A stretch of DNA of 64,000 bases, taken from NCBI GenBank assembly GCA_021018995.1, contig CM037593.1:8832088-8896087 (forward strand), in the 5' to 3' direction. The notes under the pieces are model-generated. The model was not told the origin of the DNA. It ran no database searches and saw nothing but the letters and a program-made list of their open reading frames with translations. Position numbers and translations under genes: made by a program. How positions within the stretch are numbered: position 1 is the stretch's first letter; each line of letters begins with the position of its first letter. This DNA is from Chloranthus sessilifolius. Taxonomy: Eukaryota > Streptophyta > Magnoliopsida > Chloranthales > Chloranthaceae. Below are positions 48,715 to 58,621 of this stretch, in pieces.

Positions 48715-51314
48715 ATGATCTTTATTGGTTTTCGATTTTCTCCTCCAATCTTAGGCTTTATAGTTCTTCTTCTCATATTTCATGCTGTGAGTGGTTATGA
48801 ATCAATATTCAATTTCGGGGATGCGTTTTCAGATACGGGAAACTACTTAATTGAGGATTATGATTACTCTATTCGGCAGCCCAATATTGGCAAATTACCC
48901 TATGGCGAAACCTATTTTAATAGGTCAACAGGCCGCTTCTCTAATGGACGATTAATCATTGATTTCATGGGTATGCTTTATAAAGTTTTAGATTAATTAT
49001 TTTCATATTTCTTTTGATCTTTTAATTTTTTTTTGTCTCGTATATGTCACTAATGAAGATAAAGTCCTTATAATGGATGAGGTTAAGTGGATTCCTTATG
49101 TACATATAACCGGTTATTTTACTCTGCGTTCCCATATGTTTTTTCTGTTTTCTTTTTGTAAATGAGTAAACTAGGGTTGAAAATATTGTCAACCTTCCAT
49201 TCTGCTACAAGACCAAACCCTAGTGAGTAGTGACTCAATTGACTTGATGAATCTTCCGTTTGGATGTCCTATGAACCATGGTTAAACAAATAGGGCTATG
49301 AGCATGATATCAAGTCTCAGTCGATACTGGTACGTATCGGCAGTAGTATCGATTTTTGTAAACTGAGATGCTAATACCGCCCAGAAAGCATTATCGGGGT
49401 GGTATCAGTGTCAGTATCGGTTTCAGACCGATACGGGTCTGTATGGGCCGATACTGTCTCGGTATAGGCCCATGCTGACCAATAAAAAATTAAATTTGTG
49501 TTTATCTTTCAAAAAAAAATATACTGGCAGAGGCTGATACCTTGGTTTTGAGACTGCTCACTTGCAGCTCATGATAGGAACATCTTTGATCAATTAACGC
49601 AATTGGTCTATCAGCTCATTATTGGCATGTCTCAACAGAAAATCATGCTTACCAAAGCATTAGAATTTTAGAATCATCAATCGATGTAGGGCTTTCAACA
49701 AATTGGGTCTCGCAAAAATTTTGGTTGCCCAGGGTATGTCCAACCCGACCTGATGGGTCAACGGTATGTACTTGATCAACCCAAAAACTCAACCCAACTT
49801 GACGCTCGACCAAAATACCCTCTTATTATTCATGTTTTTTATATAAAATATTGGGCTGGGCTGGGCTAACCCGACCTGACCCAACCAGAAATTAGGGTCA
49901 GATGCTTCATGCCCGACCTGATGGGTCAAGTTTATGTTCCCAAACCAATAAAAAATTTGAATCAGGCTGACCAGCATGGCCTATTCTACAAGTAGGTCAT
50001 ATTCCTATTAATTAATCCTTTATTGTGAAAATATTAGCTTATTTGGTTCCAACTTCCAAGTAATATAGGAACAAAGAACCACAATATAAGTGCTAACATA
50101 ATATGTCATTTGAATTTTTCAGCGGAAGCTTTTGGTCTTCCATTTTTACCTCCATATTTATCAGCACTGAGAGCCCAAGATTATAAAAAAGGAGTCAATT
50201 TTGCAGTTGTAGGAGCCACAGCAATGGATACACCTTATTTTTATGATAGAACAGAAGTAGCAACAAATAGCACTCTTCTAGTTCAACTCGACTGGTTCAA
50301 GAAGTTGTTACCTTCTCTATGCTCTACTGAGACAGGTGATTCTCATATCCGTTCTCTTCATTTCATATCTAAGTTAAATAAATAGTCATTCTTTTAATTT
50401 GTTAGATCTGCCATCTAATTTGTCTATTTGATTCCCCACTAGATTGTCATGAATATCTAAGGAGATCGCTACTAGTAGTTGGAGAGATTGGAGAAAGAGA
50501 TTACAAGTTTACGGGGATTAACACAGATGTGGTTCGTGATGTAGTCAATGTTATCACCCAAACCATCATGGTAAGAAATCCTCTATTTTGCTATGCTAAA
50601 TCGATACGTGCTATTTGTTGTTATCACTATTATTAATGAATATAGTTTTTATTTTATTTTCTTTAATTCCAGGAATTGATTACTATTGGAGCGACTAATA
50701 TTATGGTGCCTGGGATGTTTCCAATGGGATGTCTTCCATACTATTATGGAAATCCAGCTTTTGTTAGCGGTAGCGCTCTTGGCATTGATCCCCAAAATGG
50801 GTGTCTAAGAGATAAAAATGAACAGGCAGAGTACCACAACACGCTACTCCAATACAATATCCAACTGCTAAGAGATGTGTATCCCTTTGTTAAGATCATG
50901 TACGCAGACAACTACAATGCAGCCATGCGTTTATTCAACAACCCTATTCAATATGGTAAGCTTTGTTTATAGACTTAATTTTTGAGAATTATAGTGTGCT
51001 GCCTCAGAAAGCATTAACATATTCTTCAATTTTATCATTAATCAGGTTTCTCAAGTGATGTGCTATCAGTGTGCTGCGGAGAAAGTGCTGCCAAATTCAA
51101 CTATGACACAGGGATCGGTCATTGTGGGCAAGGAGGTTTCGTGTGTGACAAGCCAGAATTATTTGTTAATTGGGATGGAGAGTATTTCAGTGAAGCTGCT
51201 TATAAATCGATTGCCTCTGCTCTGATTTTCGAGAATTACACCACCCCTCTATTCAATCAAGACAACTTTCGAGGACGTTGCACCATCCCCATATTGAACT
51301 CACTTTGCTTCTAA
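48715..51314 (+). CDS. GDSL (SGNH) esterase/lipase-like pseudoenzyme, copy 5 (intact frame)
   Basis: Exons: 48715-48970, 50123-50335, 50443-50570, 50673-50955 and 51046-51314, with 382 codons plus stop. It shares LRRS in exon 3 and LDWFKK and KGVNF in exon 2 with copy 4, so it is the closest relative of copy 4. Private differences include DYKKG for DYRKG, PFVK for PYVK and a Ser for Asn change just before the mature N-terminus. The same three active-site replacements are present (Ala37, Arg175, Tyr340), with Asp337 kept. It is the last gene of the array. Its upstream promoter region matches the others, while its downstream flank diverges from about 51740. Confidence 0.93.
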
Positions 51315-51552
51315 TAAGTGGCTTGTTCTGTTTTTTTTTTTTTTTTTTACTTTGTACTCCATTTTGTTTGTAAGTACTATATGATAGATTTTACAATTAG
51401 CATGCATTCTGTTTTTTTGTATGTTTTTTGTTTCCTTTTAGTAAAATTATGTACAAATGGCTACATGCTTTTCATGGTAGGGGAGACAATAATTTCTAAT
51501 TGATTATTGCTCAGTCCTTGAGCTAATACATTGGAATTTTTTTTTTTCTTTT

Positions 51553-51697
51553 GTATAACATAGGGTATCCCAAATTTGGGCTTGGACTAAGCCATATGGG
51601 TGACATCGTCCCTACACCTATTTATCGCAGAGGGGAGTCGTCTTGAACCCGTGACCTTAGGGAGTAAACCCAAGTCGCTAAACCGTTGCGACAACTC
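51553..51697 (-). mobile_element. tRNA-derived SINE, unit 5
   Basis: Same element in the terminal unit. It shares the CGTCCCTACACC form with unit 3, so the insertion is older than the whole array. Confidence 0.7.
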
Positions 51698-52164
51698 TTT
51701 TCTGGGTAATAGCATTTGAAAGATAATTTATATTTGGTGAACAAGGCTGTGTTCTTAGGGCAGTGCATGGGTCAATTTCTCTCCGCGAAACCGATCAAAC
51801 CTCGCGGGAGGTACACACCTCTTTGACATGGTGTGATTGACCTGTGATCTTAATGCTAGATATCGATGCACGGGTCATTCTATAAGACTGCACAGCCGTG
51901 CAACACTGTAGTGCACAGGTTATCTATTTTTGTACAGTGGCTCACCAGCTTCATAAATGGAGATGTATGGCAGGCCAACATGTTGATGGATTGAGGTCAA
52001 ACTTTATGTTGGCCAGAAGTTCTAATAAAGGCACTTCATTGTGGCCTCTCCATATGTTATAGCCTCCATTTCAAGGGGGTAAGAATTTCAATGGCAGTCT
52101 GTGAGCTTAATTTAGTCCATGTACACTCCAACTTGCAGGGGAGATTTATACTGTGGCGCAAAGT

Positions 52165-52475
52165 TTAAAAGACTTGATATTTTGGGATTTTTATCTCGTG
52201 GAATACCATCTAAGCATTTGATTTGAAGGCCACGATGTAAATATCTTTGATGGTAAAAATTGGCACGAAACATGATCTCTACCATCTGATTCATGATCAT
52301 AAACCATTGAATCAGATGATAGGGTTTGAATGTGTTGAGTCAGATGTTAGAAATCACACTTTGTGCCAGTCTTTGGCAGTAAAGATCTTTACATTAGGCC
52401 TTCTAATCAGAAGACTTAGATGGTGGAAGTTTCACCTAGCAAAGATCCAAAAAATACCAAGTCTTTCTTTTAAAA
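52165..52475. mobile_element. Foldback MITE FB-A, unit 5
   Basis: Diverged copy. Its arms match each other better than in unit 1 (for example CATCTAAGCATTTGATTTGAAGG against the right arm), so it is closer to the ancestral element. Confidence 0.6.
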
Positions 52476-52655
52476 TTATGTGTCACGGTACAAATCTCAT
52501 GTACAAGTTGTAGCTCCGTTAATCATATGGAACACAATCATTCTAGTTACTCTAGGCTACTCGCTTTCATCCTCAAGCGATTATTGTTGGGTTTGGAAAG
52601 GTGAATTATCACTAGTAAAATAACGTAACATCCTAACTCTTGCTATTTAATGAAA

Positions 52656-52800
52656 AATTATAAATGGTGGACAGTTTTTGATAGACAAGTTTGAAGACTG
52701 CTTATATGACTGACTGTAATGCTTGAGCCCCACTATGTGTGCAGCCAGTCGCGCCATATAAGTTGTCTGTAATATTGTCTATCAAATATTGTCCACTATA
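52656..52800. mobile_element. Short TIR MITE (GTGGACAG family), unit 5, fuller right end
   Basis: This copy keeps a right terminus TTGTCTATCAAATATTGTCC then ACTATA that pairs with the left TATAAATGGTGGACAG. Units 1-4 have lost about 24 bp there, again marking unit 5 as an outgroup. Confidence 0.6.
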
Positions 52801-52853
52801 TAACACTGTCCCTATTTAAGTGCAACTTCCTTTATGTCTTCTAATTGAGTTGG

Positions 52854-53069
52854 CAAGGATCAAAATTTCGGCCAAAATGACCAAAATTTTGATCCAAATT
52901 ATCGGTTTTGGTCCTCACTGAAACGATAATTTGGACCAAAATTTCGATCATATTTTATATGGGACTCAAAATTTTGGCCAAATTATCGGTTTTCGGCCAA
53001 ACTTTTGGCCCAAATTTTCTATTTCGGTCATGCTCGAAACCAAAATTTTTCCCGATATTTTGATCCTTG
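52854..53069. mobile_element. Private 216-bp MITE in unit 5 (CAAGGATC family)
   Basis: Ends CAAGGATCAAAATTTCGG and CCGATATTTTGATCCTTG are inverted repeats. The flanks TGAGTTGG (52846-52853) and AGAGTTGG (53070-53077) form an 8-bp duplication with one change. Units 1-4 have a single AGAGTTGG there (for example in TCTAACTCAAGAGTTGGTAT at about 3117-3136), so the empty site is present in the same window. Confidence 0.85.
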
Positions 53070-53562
53070 AGAGTTGGTATTGGGTACCTAACCGACTCCC
53101 AACCTTTATTGGAGCAAGTCATATATTGGAGGTCATAGGTACATCACTATTGTTCAAGTGTACGGCTTAATGCAAAGGGTCTATTATATAGATATGGTGG
53201 ATAGAAGATTGCTTTAAAATAAAGGGTCTATTTTAAAGATCTGGTGGATAGAAGATTGCATTAAAATATCATCATCTTGTGATTAAAAGTGGTCAAACAC
53301 CTTTAAAGTGAATGGCTAAAACATATTGAGTTTTATATGGTAACCATTTGTTGTAAAGCCGTTTGATTGATATGAATCAATCAAGTTTGTGCCACATGTA
53401 TCTAGTTAGTAAACCGTTCCAATTTAGAAATGGTTTAACCGATTGAGTGGTAGCTCAGTTTATATCCTCCCTCCTTTGTGAGGCTTGAGGTGGTGGGCTC
53501 TAAACTCTACCTTTGTCCAATGATCAAAACAAAAGATAATTCATACAATATTCAACTAGCCT

Positions 53563-53701
53563 TATCCGTTGTAGGGCTTCTTTATTTTTTGTTTTTTATT
53601 TCTTCTCTTTTGTGTAGTTTCTCCTTTTGGTCGACTTCGTATTGTATTTTTCCAACTCCTCGCTTCTTTTTAATACATTCTAATTTACTGATAAAAAATA
53701 A
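53563..53701 (+). mobile_element. LINE fragment, unit 5
   Basis: Diverged version of the same insertion. The left flank has decayed to ATATTCAACTAGCCT while the right flank keeps ATATTCAATACTTGTCT. Confidence 0.7.
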
Positions 53702-53755
53702 ATATTCAATACTTGTCTAATGAAGAAACATCTTTGAAGTTCGATCCCCTTCTTT

Positions 53756-53925
53756 TGTAACGACCCAAAATTCCATTCAATAAACAATAGAATCTTGCGT
53801 TGTTATCCCCATAACCAGGGAGTTATCGTCGAATATCTATCGGCATATTTGCAGGATCCCTACAGGCAAATGCATATCCGATACATCCAATATCTATCGG
53901 CCAATCAAGCCAATATATATTCAAG

Positions 53926-54006
<81 letters not shown>

Positions 54007-54105
54007 GTATTTTGTCTGAGTTATATCAAATTCATATCGGCTGATACGGCCTGATATGATTCAATATTTGACCATTTTGACCTCATATTAAATAGGGGTA
54101 TATAT
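53756..54105 (+). mobile_element. Left end of the LTR-like block, unit 5 (truncated)
   Basis: Begins TGTAACGACCCAAAATTCC and follows the other units up to about 54105, where homology stops. Only the first ~350 bp remain. It has no CACTA MITE. Confidence 0.6.
53929..54001. repeat. (TA)n tract near the array end
   Basis: About 73 bp of alternating AT, just before the TTATTGGTATTTTGTCTGAG segment. It lies about 100 bp left of the point where homology to the array ends. Confidence 0.97.
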
Positions 54106-55390
54106 TGGTATCGGATGAGGCCTAACCCAATATGTAACTAATATGGTCGATATTTAAAATCATAGCTATAACCACAAACATAAAAAGTGGCTACTACTAA
54201 ATGATGGCAAAATGTGACAATTCAGACCCACATGCTACAATATTGTTTGGTTCTGGGCTTAAGTTTCTCCACTCCGATTTTGTTTCTGACATGAACTTAA
54301 CTTTTCACCCAAAACGCGTCATGACATATAGTGTTTACAATCACCTATAGCCTAGGGTCGAACTTTTTCACCATCCGATGTGGGACTATTACAAATCCCC
54401 CCACCTTATAAAAGAGCCGTCCTTGACTCTGATACCATTCTGTAATGACCCAGACCCACAGGATCAGGACTTTTCTCTATCTATGTGAGACTATTACACA
54501 AAACCTAAGAGAAAGATAAACAAATTTATGTGTTAAACCACTATAAACATGCAATGAAGATTTTACTTAATGATAAGGATTACACTCAATATAAAAAATC
54601 AACTATTCCCTCAAACTGAAATAAAATGACTCAAAAAATTAATCCAATTGGAAAATATGCCCAAGAACTATGAAAGTCATAAAGAGGATATTTGCCATTA
54701 CATGATATCAAACTCATAATAATAAAATAAATCTCCAAATAAAATCCTACTCTAAAAAATAATCAAACCAAAAGAAAAGCAAGCTAATGAAAAAAGTAAT
54801 CCTGACCATATAATATTTTTATATATAAGTGCATAACTTAAATCATAACTTATGAATCAAGTCTTCATCACATAATATTTATTATATGTAAATGTATGAC
54901 TTAAATTATATTCTAAAATAACTCTACTTGGTTATAGGCATTAGAGTTCTTGTCAAATCGATGAGAATTCTGATCATCGTTGTTCATGAATAATGTTCTT
55001 ATCAAGACTTATGATAATTCCTGCGTATAAGAGGTAACATGCAAGATTTTATCAATTCATAAATATAATTTCTACCAAACTTTGTAGCAATTCGAGTCAT
55101 ATCACAAACTAGATCTTATCATTTTTATCAAGCCTTATCAGTCTTAAGAGAGTTCTTATTTCATATCAATCTTAGAATGTGTTTATGACATTAATTTGAC
55201 GGGAAAAAAATACATTTTAAACGAGTTTTTTTTTCCAAAATGCTTATTTTAGTAATGACTATCTATGCGAGTTGAACTGCACCATGATGGTTCACATGAC
55301 CATCACTGTATTCGTTTTCATCATACATTCAAAGTAAAGCACATTTTAAAATACAATAATATTTTAGAACTCGTGAAATACTCGTTACAT
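54106..55390. other. Single-copy region after the array, with a minus-strand LTR relic
   Basis: AT-rich, no coding frame that I can support. It contains the primer-binding-site-like motif listed separately at 54430-54441. A degraded LTR on the minus strand probably spans part of 54441-55400, but its far end could not be fixed. Confidence 0.4.
54430..54441 (-). mobile_element. Primer-binding-site-like motif and LTR edge (minus strand)
   Basis: On the minus strand it reads GTCATTACA|GAA|TGGTATCAGAGTCAAGG. The TGGTATCAGAG core matches the initiator-Met tRNA binding site of plant LTR elements and follows a CA-ending LTR edge by 3 bp. The internal side continues leftwards with GGTGGGGGGATTTG. No reverse transcriptase region is visible. 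Confidence 0.5.
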
Positions 55391-55391
55391 G

Positions 55392-55477
55392 GTGGGAGCG
55401 AGGACATCCCTTAGGGATTAGTCCAAGCTTTACGCTTGGGACTACCCTAAGTTATCCAAAAAAAAAAAAAAAAAAGC
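55392..55477 (+). mobile_element. A-tailed retroposon fragment
   Basis: GGGATTAGTCCAAGC...GGGACTACCCTAAGTTATCC followed by 18 A. The TTAGTC...ACACC-like order and A-tail resemble the 3' halves of several plant SINEs. The tRNA-like head is missing or unrecognised. Confidence 0.4.
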
Positions 55478-55540
55478 TTTACAACGGTAAAAGTGAGGGC
55501 ATAAGAGCACATGTAACTAAATTGAATGCTTAGTCATGAC

Positions 55541-55870
55541 CATAGTGACAAATTTCTCCAAAATTCACCGACACATGGGTCGGATGAAACTTACGTCGAA
55601 ATTTCAGTGATTTCTTCGAAATTACCGAAATTTCATGAATTTCGGCAAAATTAATGAGATTCTGTTGAAATTAATGATTTTTTTTTAATACCAGCCATTT
55701 TAAAATAATAAATAAGATTTTATGAATATTAAATCATAAAAATAATAAACGACATTTGTACTCCCCGAAAATTTCCCCAAACATTTTCAAATTTTTCTCA
55801 AAATTTATCTCAAATGAACATCAATGACCCCATACCGAAATATTTTTCAAAAATGAAATTTGTCACTATG
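55541..55870. mobile_element. hAT-like MITE (CATAGTGAC family), dispersed copy
   Basis: 330 bp with perfect 16-bp terminal inverted repeats, CATAGTGACAAATTTC and GAAATTTGTCACTATG, flanked by exact 8-bp duplications GTCATGAC (55533-55540 and 55871-55878). The interior (CGAAATTTCAGTGATTTCTT and so on) is homologous to the 311-bp element in the array. This copy defines the family ends. Confidence 0.9.
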
Positions 55871-55993
55871 GTCATGACAATAGTTACCAATTATAGCATT
55901 GACGAGAATAATATGCCCGATGTTATTGTGGATGGTCGGGCCTCATTTTCGACAAAAAATTCATAAGCACTGCCGTGACAGGCCGATAATAAT

Positions 55994-56016
55994 TCATCAT
56001 CATCATCATCATCATT
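55994..56016 (+). repeat. (TCA)n microsatellite
   Basis: Seven uninterrupted TCA repeats in AATTCATCATCATCATCATC. Confidence 0.9.
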
Positions 56017-56186
56017 AATTTATCCACCAATTTGGGGTCAGTTAAAGGCAGTCATCAGTTAGGCATCTCAAATTGAAATGAGCCTTTCCTAATTGGCGGA
56101 TAGAAAAAAAATATGATATTAATATTTCCATTGATTAGGGCTTTCAATGGGCCAGGATTGAACTTTTAACAATCAATTTTTCTTTT

Positions 56187-56240
56187 TTTTAGGTAAGCTG
56201 GGATTGAACCTCAGACCTTGAGGTTGCACAGTTACCAAAT
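56187..56240 (-). mobile_element. SINE-like fragment, minus strand
   Basis: On the minus strand it reads GGTAACTGTGCAACCTCAAG then GTCTGAGGTTCAATCCC, a good box B, then CAGCTTACCTAAAAAAAAG. The box A side is truncated. Confidence 0.4.
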
Positions 56241-57535
56241 TCTATGATTTTTGAAAAAAATTGCAAATTTAGGATTCTACAAATTAATCACAAATTATTT
56301 GAGAATTTTTTAAAAATTAGTACATTATTTAAAAATTCATGAACTTCACGAATAATTCATATATTTCAATAAATCTAATTAAAATTTTTGTTTTCTCCGA
56401 AATGTACCCTGAACCTGTCGAATTTTAACCTTCCCGAATTATTATTCATAGTCGAAATGAGAGCTCAGACCTAACTAATTGGGCTGATCTATCTATTAAA
56501 CAGGCGTACGTCACTTGAGACATATCCAATCCATTGAGAGCTAGTCTGCTATTTGTTAAATGAGCTGGGCCGGGCCAGGCCTCAACAGACTGATTCATAA
56601 ACACGGCTTATAAGCCAATCAAACTATGGACCAACTAGCTAACCGGGCCAATTCTGCCCATTTATTAAATTGACCTAACTTAAAACATACTCAGCTCACA
56701 GTAAGCCAGAGCTAGGCCCAGGCCCAAGCCCAGTTCATTGAGACTCATAGCTTTGATTATGTTGATCATCATCCTACCATTAATCTTTTTCTTAATGATG
56801 ATGACAAACCTAGTTTCAAATAGTTGTGGGAGTCTCCAATTATGGGATGTGATGGTCTTAGATTTTATGCCATGATCGACTACTTATCAGGGCACGTAGC
56901 AAAATGCTTTAAGCAATCTAAGTAGTTAAAATTGTAATTCATCTAATAAACTATATTGGGCCCAAAAATCACTCATTGGGGATCTAAACCATCTTATTCA
57001 TGCATTATAAAATAAATGAAATTAGCATGAACCAATGGGATCATTAGAATCGTCTACGGTAAAGTGTTTGGATTGGATGGTACAAATCTTCTTATAGGAT
57101 TTTTTTTTTATAACTTCAACCGCTGACCTTACCAATCACCATCTCTCTCTTACCCTACTTGTACATAACTTTGATGTAAGTTAAAACTTATTGTATCCCT
57201 AGCGGACCAGGTTCACTCAGCTCCGACAAACCGTGAACCCGAATCCGAAACGAGTGAACCAGGTAACATTGGTTTAACGTGCTATTTCAATCAGGCAAGA
57301 TAACCTTAAAAAACAAAGGACAATTATAAAATAAGACCCGTTTTATAAACAAAATAGAATTTACCCAACCTGCTGCGGCCCTTTCAAAATAGCCCAGGTG
57401 AAGTAACTTTGTATGCAAAATGCACCTTTCCCAATTAGCTGTGTGTAGAGAGAGAGAAGTAACTGGGGCAACGGGTTTGAACCCATATTGTGAGCGGTGA
57501 GTTAGAACTTTCGGATCAGATCACATGCCACATGG

Positions 57536-57635
57536 TTCCAAAAACATCACCCGTTTTGGGATCACATGATTCCAAAACATCACCCGTTTTGGGATCACGT
57601 GATTCCAAAACAACACCCGTTTTGGGATTATGTGT
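57536..57635 (+). repeat. Three tandem ~33-bp repeats
   Basis: TTCCAAAACATCACCCGTTT then TGGGATCACRTGA is repeated three times. Each repeat contains the inverted pair CCAAAAC/GTTTTGG and a CACRTG core (CACATG, CACGTG). The CACGTG at about 57596 is a perfect G-box-type hexamer. Confidence 0.85.
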
Positions 57636-57639
57636 CATG

Positions 57640-58378
57640 TAGCATGTGATTTAAAGAAAATTTCAAAAAAATTGTTCCTTATGGCATTCAAACTAGTGAT
57701 CAAAATTTGGGTACCCCACATCTAGTGCATTGTATATTTTCCCCTTGGACCACAATTTGACCTTAGTTACCAAGTCGAAAATAAGGAAAATTGCAGAAAA
57801 TTTTCATCAAAAAACGTGCTTAAAACATAAAAATCTTGATATTTTGTAAAATATGAGTATTTTTTAAAATATGCATTTTAAGCTTGTTTCAACATTTTAT
57901 AAAAAAACCCATTTTAAACAAGCTTATTTTTTAAAATTGCAAATTTTGCTAACTATGGCTTGAGCGGTGTATATGAATCAGAGCCTGCCCAAATTTTTTG
58001 GTAGCCGCTGATCGTCCTTGGGAAAATTGGCGTAGAACCCGATCCCTCGAATGAATGCCACATAGCCTCCAACTGACTCTAACCTAACGGCTCGAGGTGG
58101 GTTTGAAACAAGGATCTTTATAGGAAGTAATGAGAAAAGTCCTCTTGCATATAGAAAGAAGGGTGAAATGACAAAAATGCCCACCACATTTATAAAATGA
58201 CAGGATTCTCTCAATCCAGAGGGTGGTCCAGTACAAATACCCTTAATTCTAAAATTACAAAACTAAGACAACCCATTTTAAAAATTACAGATACCAGCTC
58301 TGCTTTCACAAGGATACAAACATAAGAATACTTCTCTATTGTAATTATATTTTTTTTTAAAATGGCAGGTGAGAATTC
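57640..58378. other. No gene recognised
   Basis: AT-rich sequence. The + stretch around 58362 can be read as an open frame but this is the antisense of the better-supported minus-strand exon. A minus ORF at 57978-58214 has no family features and a non-coding look (runs of L/I/F from T-rich DNA). Confidence 0.5.
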
Positions 58379-58549
58379 TTACTCATCCTCTATCTCAAGC
58401 CCCCGAATGCGCTGTCGCCTTCTATCAAATACGGCTTTAAAGGACTCGCGCTCAGCTCGTAGTTGCTCAAGGAACACGTTCCGTCTGCTGTCACCACTGT
58501 TACGCTCAATTGCATCCACATTCTCATCCTTTGCTATTGGATTGGAGTC
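58379..58549 (-). CDS. Isolated terminal coding exon on the minus strand (or gene fragment)
   Basis: Reading the minus strand from 58549 there is a GATAG| acceptor, then 56 codons ending in TAA at 58381-58379. The peptide begins DSNPIAKDENVDAIER and ends RRRQRIRGLEIEDE. It is highly charged, with an amphipathic helical middle (FLEQLRAERESFKAVFDRR). Composition is much richer in GC than the flanks, and codon use looks coding. I do not recognise the family. No further exon is seen upstream (right) before a LINE-like A-tail at about 58620 and other insertions, so it may be the last exon of a gene with a long intron, or a captured or retroposed fragment. An A-rich run follows the stop (58350-58360 on +). 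Confidence 0.55.
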   Translation of the reverse strand, partial: DSNPIAKDENVDAIERNSGDSRRNVFLEQLRAERESFKAVFDRRRQRIRGLEIEDE

Positions 58550-58621
58550 CTATCAAAGCATCAAAAGTTCACAGGTTAACAATTGTCCCCCACCCACACA
58601 AATAAATTGATGCATCTAGAA

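Larger units (their letters stand above)
37310..49753 (+). repeat. Tandem unit 4
   Basis: This is the fourth unit, about 12,444 bp. It carries exons 2-5 of the intact GDSL copy 4 and exon 1 of copy 5. Small unit-specific changes include an extra repeat of a GATATGGATTTAGATA-type motif near 42870-42895 and a rearranged U5-like stretch near 44412. Confidence 0.95.
49754..54105 (+). repeat. Tandem unit 5, truncated terminal unit
   Basis: The gene part (to about 51520) is nearly identical to unit 4, while the spacer from about 51740 onward is clearly more diverged than the others. It lacks the hAT-like and CACTA MITEs that units 1-4 share and carries a private 216-bp MITE. Homology to the other units fades at about 54105, after a shared AAATAGGGGT stretch. 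This is what is expected of the outermost unit of an array grown by unequal exchange: old flank on the right, homogenised gene on the left. Confidence 0.85.
55879..57530. other. Intergenic repeat-rich stretch
   Basis: No supportable gene. It holds a (TCA)n tract at 55994-56016, a SINE-like fragment at 56187-56240, an AGGGCTTTCAATGGGCC element end at 56147 and a GGGCC-rich region (56560-56740) of the type found in non-autonomous hAT-like elements. A box-B-like GGGTTTGAACCC occurs at about 57473. Confidence 0.5.

Noticed and set aside
55980-56020. (TCA)n considered as part of an Asp/Ser-repeat coding region
   Set aside because: No open frame around it; a plain microsatellite.
57430-57500. GGGTTTGAACCC considered as box B of a tRNA or SINE
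   Set aside because: No box A at the right distance and no A-tail; too little to call.
58362-58610. 82-codon Ser/Arg-rich + ORF
   Set aside because: It is the antisense shadow of the minus-strand exon at 58379-58549, whose composition and ending are more protein-like.
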